DNA from: Branchiostoma lanceolatum
Taxonomy: Eukaryota; Chordata; Leptocardii; Amphioxiformes; Branchiostomatidae
NCBI RefSeq assembly: GCF_035083965.1
Contig: NC_089736.1
Location: 9,944,207 to 10,008,206, forward strand
Direction of reading: 5' to 3'
Length of the DNA: 64,000 nucleotides
How positions within the stretch are numbered: the first letter of the stretch is position 1; every line of letters starts with the position of its first letter. The translations under genes and the position numbers were made by a program. A model generated the notes under the pieces. It was not told the origin of the DNA, did not search any database, and saw nothing but the letters and a program-made list of their open reading frames with translations. Below, one piece after another: positions 55,611-64,000 of the stretch.

Positions 55611-55859
55611 TTTTCTTTGCTGTTTCAGTAGAATTGTGCATCATATATTACGTTGTTGCTAGCCCTCAATCTCCTTTAACGTGCTCGAGGCACCTCCTCG
55701 AACACGGGACCCCCATTTTACGTCCCATCTGAAAAACGGGTGAAGTCCCATCCGACTCAAGTCTGACCAAGGATTGAACCGGGGTCTCCCAGCTAGCAAC
55801 TAATTGGAACCAGGAGCTCAACTGTGACTGTGAGTCTGCTACCAGTTGAGCTACTAGAC
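55611..55859 (-). mobile_element. tRNA-derived SINE with 12-bp target duplication
   Basis: The minus strand reads TAGCTCAACTGGTAGCAG (A box region) and GGTTCAATCC (B box), then CAGATGGGACGTAAAATGG and CTCGAGCACGTTAAAGG. AAGGACATCAAT flanks it exactly (55,599-55,610 and 55,860-55,871). The perfect duplication suggests a recent insertion. Confidence 0.92.
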
Positions 55860-55871
55860 AAGGACATCAAT

Positions 55872-56693
55872 AAAATCGATTGACAGGAGCTTTTAATTTA
55901 CGATAGAAGTTGATCGATCACTTTAGAGAAACATGCCAATGGAGAAGACTTAAAAGCCTTAAAAGCCTGATCAATCATCTCATTATCTGCTCTTGATTTA
56001 TGTTTATTAAGCGTCTCTCAAGTGTTCTATCGACTTTTCCTTTACCGGCCTTCAGTCTAAGGTAGCCAGTTGGCACCAAATTCATATTGGTTATCGGGTT
56101 AGGTTGCAACAAGAAGGTTAATCACCGTTAATGTCACGTCACTTCCTTCTCGCTCATTCTATCTTTTATATCCGTCAGATACTAGGAGCTTAGCCTCGTG
56201 AAAGGAGCTATAGAGAAAGAAGAAACACTATCACCGCATGCATTCATTTCAAAGAAACAAACAAATAAACAAACATACAAGCACAACAACAATGATACCG
56301 TTGACGATTACATTTTCGATACCATTGACAATACCGCTATAAATATATATGTAGGATAGACACTGTACTATACTATACTAGATGACCATCCCATAGCAAG
56401 ATTCATAGACAGTGGACACCCCCTCAAGTCCCGAGCTCTTAGCGGCGTTGTCGGAATGAATTGGCATGTGTGATAAAAGAATACAATTGTCATTAAGACC
56501 ACTTTGTCTTTGACAGATACGGTTAGGTCTTATTTTGCACTGAACCTCCATTCCAATCGTTTTCTGTAGATACAGACACAAGGAATATAATTAAAAGACG
56601 ACATAGCAGTTCTAATTCCTGATACTACGTTTGGTAACTTCGGTATGTACGGATACTAGCACTATCGTCCCAACTATACCCAGTAATTATATT
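55872..56693. other. Intergenic stretch, nothing identified
   Basis: AT-rich; no gene or repeat recognised. Confidence 0.4.
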
Positions 56694-57720
56694 CCCCTTC
56701 CAGTGGGAAGGGGGATATACTGTTTTTGCTTGCCTGTTCTTCTTCTTCTTCTTCTGCCAAAAACCAAGTAGATGTGCGGCGGTAGGTCTACTAATGGTAT
56801 TACAGTAAGTTACATGTACCTTATGTTACATGGTACTGATGTTATATTTGAGATGTAGGTACCAATAGGAAAGGTGAATACACCTGACAATAAATTATGC
56901 TAATGAGGACCTAATTTGCACAATTAATGCATAAACTTGTATTTTCCTTACCGTAAAAGCTACAGATGTCATATCTGAGATGTAGGTACGATTAGGAAAG
57001 GTCAGTAAACCTGGCCATAAATTATGATAATGAGGACCTTGTTTGCATAATTTATGCATAAACTTGAATTTTCCTTACCGTAAAAGCTACGGATGTCATA
57101 TTTGATTTGTAGGTACCTTTAGGAAAGGTGAATACACCTGGCCATAAATTATGCTAATGTGGGCCTCATTTGCATAATTTAGGCATAAACTTGTACTTCC
57201 CTTTCCGTGAAAGCTACGGATGGCATATTTCAGATGTAGGTACCATTAGGAAAGGTCAGAAAACATGCCCATAAATTATGGTAATGAGGGCCTCATTTGC
57301 ATAATTTATGCATATCCCTTTCCGTTTATGCCATGGATGTCATTTTTGAGATGTAGGTACCTTTAAGAAAGGTGAATACACCTGGCCATAAATTATGCTA
57401 ATGTGGACCTCACTTGCATAATTTAGACATAACCTTGTATTTCCATTTCCGTGAAAGCTACGGATGTCATATTTGAGATGTAGGTACCATTAGGAAAGGT
57501 CAGGAAACCCGGCCATAAATTATGCTAATGAGGGCCTCGTTTGCATAATTTATGCCCATGTGTTGGTGCCCAGAGCAGGAGTTCCCTCTGACATACCTGA
57601 CCATTAATTATGCTTATGCAGACCTCGTTTGCATAATCTATGCAGAAACTTCATAATACCCTTACAGTCAATGCTAAGGATGTCATATTTGAGGTGTAGG
57701 TAATGGGAGGGGAATATCCT
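56694..57720 (+). repeat. 127-bp satellite with hairpin-headed start
   Basis: After a CCCCTTCCAGTGGGAAGGGG hairpin and a TTC microsatellite, a unit with GATGTAGGTACC.TTAGGAAAGG recurs at 56,855, 56,982, 57,109, 57,236, 57,353 and 57,480 (periods 127, 127, 127, 117, 127), with a last partial copy at 57,696. Most units contain TTTGCATAATTTA, close to the octamer ATTTGCAT. Confidence 0.9.
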
Positions 57721-57965
57721 GCATTTTCCCGAGAATGTTGCAATTCTAGTTTCACTTTTCTTTTTACAACAATGGCAACAATACCTTCCAAGAACAGAAT
57801 GCAGGAATACACGTCAAGTTGGCACCGGTTAATCAAATTGGGGGCCTAGTCCCAGCGGGGTAGTCATAAAATTACCTTCCTAGTCATGTAACTTTATGGC
57901 AAAATCGAAACGTCTACGTCTACAGTTAGTGTTAGTCCATGCGCCAAAAGTCTTCCCATTTCCTA

Positions 57966-58105
57966 ATCTCCAAGCAGATGTTGAGCATTTAGTCGTAGCA
58001 TTTGCTGACTGCCTGGCCTCTCTGATAGCATTACCATAATACCGATCTCAACGGTCAGAAAACATTTAATACGATATTCCGAAACCCCAACATCTGCTTG
58101 GATAT
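57966..58105. mobile_element. MITE, TCTCCAAGCAGA family (copy 4)
   Basis: ATCTCCAAGCAGATGTTG at the left and CAACATCTGCTTGGATAT at the right, flanked by TA on both sides. Non-coding interior. Confidence 0.85.
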
Positions 58106-58764
58106 TACCCATTTCCCATCAGGTAGGAGACACGCGGGAATATATTTGACATGGTGGCGAAGTATTTGTGGAATTCTGTGGTAGGATTTTCCACAGTGTG
58201 GCAACGTTACATGGCTGGGAGGGGGATTGCGAACTATCTCTGTCCAAACAGTGTCCACAGACTGCGAGCGCTCATTTTCCCTGAGAGACAGCGCACAAAA
58301 TATCGTCTGCAGACCTGTCACTCAATCCCGCCTCCCCTCACTCAGAATCCCGATTGGATACAGTCTAAGTGTAGGTTCTTGTTGAGACGCTCTCGAATGA
58401 ATGGGACCCTGCGATCACATGAGCCCAGAACTATAGAGGCGAGATGGTAACCTTTGTGTATGGTTGCCAGACCTTCGACAAATAGCAGGGCTCGACGTAT
58501 TTACTGTATTCTCCAATTTGGTACGCAGGCCGGCGGGCGTACAGGGGGCGTCCTTAGTACATGGTAGCATTCAAGTCCAGTCAACTCCCCCGGGGTTTGC
58601 TTCACCTGAGCGCGTCCCTATGCTAATGCCAGTCGTCCGTCCGGGGTCCTGAATCAGACATAGCCCGAATCGGACGCGTTGGCCCGAACAAGAGTTATGT
58701 ACGAAGATGGGACCAGCTCGTCAGGAGCGGCCGGCAGAGTGAGGATCGGCGGAAGGACACCAAG
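58106..58764 (+). other. GC-rich upstream region of the signal-peptide exon
   Basis: CpG content rises through 58,500-58,760. This probably includes the promoter and 5' UTR of the exon at 58,765, but no TATA box or defined start is seen. Confidence 0.35.
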
Positions 58765-58875
58765 ATGAGACCGAGGGGATTTTACCTTTTTCTCGGTGCC
58801 GTTCTGGGACTACTTTTGCCTCCTTACGTCCAGGCGGCCGAGGGCGGGGATGTTCTAAGCGGCTACAAGAACGCG
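58765..58875 (+). CDS. Probable first coding exon of a secreted or membrane protein (partial)
   Basis: ATG at 58,765, in CACCAAGATGAGA context, opens a frame beginning MRPRGFYLFLGAVLGLLLPP and continuing YVQAAEGGDVLSGYKNA. This is a textbook signal peptide: basic n-region, leucine-rich core, and a likely cleavage after VQA. A donor-like GTTAGT follows at 58,876; an alternative GTAAGA donor lies at 58,890. The rest of the gene is not found within the window, so the family is unknown. The CpG-rich setting supports a real 5' end. Confidence 0.55.
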
Positions 58876-60768
58876 GTTAGTGCCATTTTGTAAGAGGTAT
58901 TATACGAGCCTTAGTGGGGATATCTGTTACATGTGAAGGGTGGTTGTATGTAACCATAGTGTACGGAAACGGCTTACTCTCGAGGTGAAGTGGCTTGTAC
59001 CAGTGGTCCCGGTGGGCGTACTCCTACGCTCCGCCGCCCGTCTGTTGTTATCGTTACGAGACCTCCAAGGGTCTTTCCCTAACCTTTTCACAGGAACTGT
59101 TTTGTCTGTCGTGAGTCTACTTAGCGTTTAACATGTTGGTACTTTTCTTTTACGAATCATAATTGTGTTGATTACAGTAAAAATATTACAAAGCCTGCCT
59201 GATATTTTATATCACATACTAGCTTTATCTGGAAGACTGTTTTGACTGCTACAATAGATATCGTTTGAGACTTTGCTATAAAGCGTACCCCCCTCGACCT
59301 CGTACATACTAAAGCGCTGTGTAAAAAGCCCACGGTACACCTATCTCATATAAACTTAATGTTCGAGCGTAAATTTGCGATCACTCGATACTTCTACCAT
59401 GTGGACCAACTTAACACCGTGTTCCTTGAGTACCAAGACGCCGGCGAGACTCCTTATTGACCCTACTTCCTTAAAGGACCTTGTGTAATCTTAAATCGTC
59501 GTCGTGTCTCGAAATTAAAACACTGTCCTGTCTAGGGGAGCTATTTGGTAGTCTGTGGGCATAGCCCTCGATCGTCTGACCAGTCGGGATACATAACGAG
59601 CTCATTGGTTAAGATAATCTGGTTAGAGGTGTGGCTGGATTCATATGAAAACAGGGTCTTAAGGTGTAAATGCAATCATCTTCACTAATCAGAAACAAAG
59701 GAACATACACAATGGAAAAAAGAAGCTCCCGAGACCGTTTTTGAATCAAGCCTAAAGCGCTACAATATCTTCCCTTTGGAATTGAGGCACAGACGGCGCA
59801 CCACTTATTTCACACTCACTTGTCCTTATGCATGTATCTCTTTACGTACTTTTGGATATCTTTATGTACTTGTTGGATAGCTCTATAGATTTATGTATCT
59901 GTATATGTTTGAAATGAAATATTGGGAAAGCGTGTACCGGGCAATTGCGAAAGAAAGCAGAGAGAAGCTTATCCCCACACTAAGCCCCTCTCTCAGTAAA
60001 TAGCAGCCTCGAGCCATCTGTTTCAATAACGCCTGATGCTTTTGGCCGCGGTCTTTTAAATGATTTCGCGTTTGGGCACGACTTAAGAGAAGGATAGTGT
60101 CCACTAGAGGTGGTGTCTTCTTAAGCAGCCCTTAAGGCGGTTGACTCAGCCGTCCGTGATGATTTTGGCAAGGAAAACTCTTAAGGTATTCAACACAAGG
60201 GTGCTTAACTTATTCTTCGTAGTTTCATATCTCTATATATTAGAGGATTTCTATAAGAACTAATGCTAAGATCACTATATAATAGTACACATGCAGACAG
60301 CAAATACTATAATAGGATAACCATTGGCGGTGATTCAGAGATAGCCTGAATGATATTAGACTCGTCTAGCGTGTATGTTGGCAGCGAATCAAGCTCTGAA
60401 ATGAAGGAGGTTCCCGCCATCTCCACATGTGAGTGTTTTGTGGCGTGACCCTAACACGCTGGTTCGCCTCGACATTGGCCTTCTTCAAACCACATCCTTG
60501 GCTTCGCTCCCAACCGTCTTTAAGACACTGAGACAAGACGCGCACACCCCACCGCTGTGAGTGGCAGGCGGGCCACCTCAGATTTGTGCCGGGAATGTTC
60601 TCTGTAGAGCCGACACAATCGCGAGGTCGCGCAGGAGTTGGCCTCTGGCTGATTTGTGTATTTATTTGGTCCATTGTTGGCGGCCCATTGTTGAGGAGGT
60701 AATGTTGAGTGTTGTGGATACTCCCGGCTTTTCCCCCACCGGTGTCACTTCAACAGGGACGATACGTT
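58876..60768. other. Probable first intron or intergenic, nothing identified
   Basis: No convincing downstream exon for the signal-peptide exon is found. Short frames are featureless. Confidence 0.35.
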
Positions 60769-60770
60769 TA

Positions 60771-60938
60771 CTCTCCAAGCAGAGATTGGGCTCTGGCATG
60801 TTTATAGTCGATTTTGTTGGGCCTTCTATGTTGTCCCGTTTTCTTTATTTTCTGTCGCCAGGGACAGAATAAAAAGCCCGACAAAAACGCCTTAAAACAC
60901 GTCAAAAACCAGCCAGCGCCGAACCTCTGCTTGGAGAG
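60771..60938. mobile_element. MITE, CTCTCCAAGCAGAG family (copy 5)
   Basis: CTCTCCAAGCAGAGATTGG at the left and the inverse CTCTGCTTGGAGAG at the right, flanked by TA (60,769-60,770 and 60,939-60,940). Non-coding interior of 168 bp. Confidence 0.88.
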
Positions 60939-60940
60939 TA

Positions 60941-61859
60941 GATCCGTTTCGTTGCGGCGAACTCAAAGTGGGTTGGCGGCATCGGGTGACTGTCGGGATC
61001 CCGGCGTTGTTGTGGGTAATAGTCGTCCCCCCTTAGCACCTGCGACCCTTGTGATCCCCATAGCACACCGTGAATGGCTGTGCTAATTACTTGTACACTC
61101 AATTAAACCTTCCGACCAAACACATAAAAAAACTGGAGCGTATCAAAGAATTGGTCACAAAGCATGTAAGCAATGCGTAAAAAGTGGCCAAATTAATAAA
61201 AATGAAATAGAATTACAAATCTTTCTACATTTTTCACATTCTTTGATTGGGGGATACTGTAATACACTGGTTGACAAAATTGTACCCCATCATCCAAGCT
61301 CTAAAGATGAAAAAAGCAACATACATGTAACATGTTAGTCTAACCCTTTTTGATTCTATTTGATCCCCCCACCCGCGACTAACAAAGAGGAAATAGCCAC
61401 AGTGCGTGTATCATGTATATTACGAATAACTCCTCTTCTGTATCCCTTAAACCTAATGATATATGATACCCAAGAAGACGTAGTTATGTGATTAAAGTTT
61501 CAACTTTTGATTCAGCGCAAGAAAAGTGCAACATACCGAATATTGTATCTATGGGCTTTTATACTAAGGCGTGGCTATGGAGGAACGTTGTCACACATAA
61601 TCCAATAATTCTACCTGACTCCTCACAAATCTCAATTGTTGAAAGACATGGCGAGAATTGTATACCTGATGTCGTCGTGTTCTTGTAATTTTAAAGTCAA
61701 GTAGGCTTTTCTAGATCAACATATCAAGTACGGATATGAAGGTAAATGCAAAGTCTTTCTGAACGTAGCAATTGTCCTTCTATATGAGCGCAATTTCTAT
61801 ACTATGGTTTTCATGAATGATTTAAGGTTTACATGAGAGGCTTTGTTTTGTACCGAAAT
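60941..61859. other. Intergenic or intronic, nothing identified
   Basis: AT-rich, no gene or repeat recognised. Confidence 0.4.
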
Positions 61860-62071
61860 ACTGTAAATGCATTTAAGTTCGCGTGGTTTTTATTTCGCGC
61901 TAATATAGGACGAAAAAGGAGCTAGTGTTTGCAGTGGTTCTTAAGTTTGCGGCAGCGCTATAGTCACATACTGCTACAGTATGGGATTCGCGGTGGTTTT
62001 AAGTTGCGTTGAAACGTCGCCGCAAAAACCGCGAACATAAAACCACCGCGAACATTTCTGCATTTACAGTA
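61860..62071. mobile_element. 212-bp MITE, CTGTAAATGC family
   Basis: ACTGTAAATGCATTTAAG and CTGCATTTACAGTA are inverse ends, with AGTTCGCGTGG and CCACCGCGAAC just inside. TA flanks both ends. Related copies at 19,166 and, in part, near 26,324. Confidence 0.85.
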
Positions 62072-62364
62072 TCCGCAATGGCCATTTCCCCAAATACCCC
62101 GTCCCGACGTGTCCGCAGATTTTAACGATTCCACCCACCACCCAGAAGTTAACAAGTTGCTCTTTAGCTCCCAGCACTAATTGATTTTCCAAGGACAAAC
62201 CTGCCAAACTCGCCCCACAATACAACCAACCGGGTTCGCCACGCCTGAAGAGACTACGCTGTCAAATTAGTAAAACCACTAATTAAATTTGGGCGGAGAA
62301 AATATTTCCCTGAGCGAGGAAAAAGACTAGCTTACAACCAAAAAGTAAACAGCTAAGTGTTACT

Positions 62365-62830
62365 CAAATATGTCGTCTTTGCCAGATTCAGATCTTATTA
62401 CCTCAGCGAATATAGAGCTACTTTCAGTCCTATAATACTGAGCAACTTGTGACGTCATGACGTAACTGATGATGACTGTCGTCTGCATCAGACGATAAAC
62501 TGAAAATATCTCCATATACTCGTGTAAATATGTCGTATTTGACAGATTCAGATCTTATTACCTTAGCGAATACAGAGCTACTTTCAGTCCTATAATACTG
62601 AGGAATTTGTGACGTCATGACGTAACTGATGATGACTGTCGTCTGCATCAGACGATAAACTGAAAATATCTCTATATACTCGTGTAAATATGTTGTATTG
62701 ACAGATTCAGATCTTATCACATTAGCCAATATAGAGCCACTTTCAGTCCTGCAATACCGAGCAGTTTGTGACGTCATGACGTAACTGATAATGACTGTCG
62801 TCTGCATCAGACGATAGACTGAAAATGTCT
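62365..62830. repeat. 160-bp triplicated repeat with CRE palindrome and hairpin
   Basis: GATTCAGATCTTAT occurs at 62,385, 62,545 and 62,704. Each unit ends GTGACGTCATGACGTAACTG and then TCGTCTGCATCAGACGA, a perfect 7-bp stem. The minus-strand open frame of 232 codons crosses it, but the second period is 159 and the first 160, so the frame changes and coding is unlikely. Confidence 0.9.
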
Positions 62831-64000
62831 CAATTTTCTCCTTGAGTGGGACATGAAAACATGGAGAAAGTGGCAGACGACAGCGGAGTGATATCTCCGT
62901 CAGTTGGGTGAGAGATTCCTCGGGGACAAATAAACACGACTCAGGCGGACACGTCTTGTGAAGGTTCGTACCACCCAAGGACACAGGGGTTACATGAAGA
63001 CATCTCCAGTGTGTAAGGGCACACCGACATCTGTCTAAGAAATCCTCACAGTCTGGAAGTTTAAAGACTGGAGTTAAAGACGCAGCAAGACTTTCTTTGG
63101 GAGAGTTAGTACGAATTGAGCAATGCACGCTTACTCAACGATACTGTTACCTCCATATCTATACAAAAGAAATCTTGGGGACAAAAATCAAGTCCAGAAT
63201 AGAAGAAAGTGCTGCTGCTGCAGTGCTAAGGAAATCTGCTAGGAGGCCCACAATCAAAGTTGCTCTTCATTTTGCTAACATCTCCATATAGGCCAAAAAA
63301 CTCTAAAATCCATCCCAAACTTCTTGAGTTATGCGTTCACACAAACGCAAACATACACACAAAAGTCTAAATGATAGGAGAGACAGATCATAGATGAAGG
63401 CCCTGAGACAAAGGAATCCCAGTCGTACGTCTGGAGACAGTGTCCCGCCTTCCCGTTGAACAGGTGCCAAAACTTCAAGAAGCACATTGACGAATAAAGA
63501 GTGTGATTTGTGAAAAGGTCGGGGCCCCATTGTTACATGTTAACAGCCTCTCCACACATAGTGAACACAATCTTTGTCAGGTCGTCTGGTCGACTAGGCT
63601 GTTTAAAATCAAAATGGCGGTCACGTTTCGGGATCCGCGCCAAATCTTTCAGATTCAAAGAAAACTAGAATTAAGTATTTGTTAGTTTAGCGATTACGGG
63701 GTCTTTTTATGAATATGAATGGTATTGATTTTTTCTTTTTATTTGAGTTGAATGTGTGATAGTTGTGTGCCGATTTGTTAAGAATAGAGAGAACGCTAGC
63801 GACCCCAAAAAACACCCAAATAAAATAGAATGGCGACCCTGTGACGTCACAATTCAAGATGGCGGCCACCACACATGCCAACAAATCCAACAAAGGTTTT
63901 GCTACGCAAACCGGTAAAAAAACTGGTTTGAGGTTCGCACGTGACTAGTTTCATTAGGTTGGTAAGTCCCTGGATAATTAAATTCTTTGTACACAGCCAA
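62831..64000. other. Right edge with promoter-like YY1 and CRE motifs
   Basis: AAAATGGCGGTCACG (63,611), GTGACGTCAC (63,841-63,850) and CAAGATGGCGGCCACC (63,855) suggest a promoter-like element close to the right edge. No exon is defined. Confidence 0.35.

Noticed and set aside
62455..62515. Hammerhead ribozyme in the CTGATGATGACTG..GAAAA strings
   Set aside because: The first box is followed by an unpaired stretch, and the hairpin does not place GAAA directly after stem II, so the core cannot form.
62430..63128. Minus-strand open frame of 232 codons across the triplicated repeat
   Set aside because: The frame changes between repeat units (periods 160 and 159), and the upstream part has no recognisable feature.
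1..64000. CRISPR array, bacterial operon or phage
   Set aside because: No spacer-repeat regularity, no dense coding, and eukaryotic splice and polyadenylation signals throughout.

Overview
This is animal genomic DNA: short exons with GT/AG introns, TATA boxes, AATAAA signals, tRNA-derived SINEs and dense small inverted-repeat transposons. The mix of elements (a TCTCCAAGCAGA-ended MITE family, a CAGTCAAACCTG-ended family, a CTGTAAATGC-ended family) and the compact introns suggest a lancelet (amphioxus, Branchiostoma). That assignment is inference from recalled repeat families, not from a search. Most of the window is repeats and intergenic DNA; no long single-exon gene is present.

Layout. 1-5.8 kb: purine-rich nested tandem repeats and a foldback MITE. 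6.4-21.6 kb: two CpG-rich promoter-like islands (about 7.25 kb and 21.5 kb) that share a CRE-plus-E2F module with identical spacing. They enclose a rearranged inverted duplication whose palindrome apex lies near 14,763, plus a C-rich minisatellite and a 141-bp tandem repeat. 22.6-24.7 kb: a two-type minisatellite and a minus-strand coding fragment split by a 1,078-bp transposon with a 6-bp target duplication. 25.5-30.4 kb: MITEs and a 1.34-kb inverted-repeat element carrying a small spliced-exon-like ORF.

30.6-48.6 kb is the clearest genic region: a head-to-tail array of three stefin-like (type 1 cystatin, CSTA/CSTB family) cysteine protease inhibitor genes, followed by a truncated fourth unit. 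Each gene has a similar promoter, a non-coding first exon with the same donor, and three coding exons in phase 0. The middle coding exon carries the QxVxG papain-binding motif (QIVEG, QLVNG, QVVNG). The predicted proteins are 107, 98 and 117 residues without signal peptides, so they are probably cytosolic. The last exon has diverged strongly between copies. Unit 3 has gained at least four mobile insertions; unit 2 preserves the empty sites.

48.6-64 kb: SINEs (one with a perfect 12-bp target duplication), a hammerhead-like relic typical of Penelope-like elements, a 127-bp satellite, three more MITEs, one probable signal-peptide first exon at 58,765, and a 160-bp triplicated CRE-containing repeat. 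Exon structures were read by eye without transcript support.
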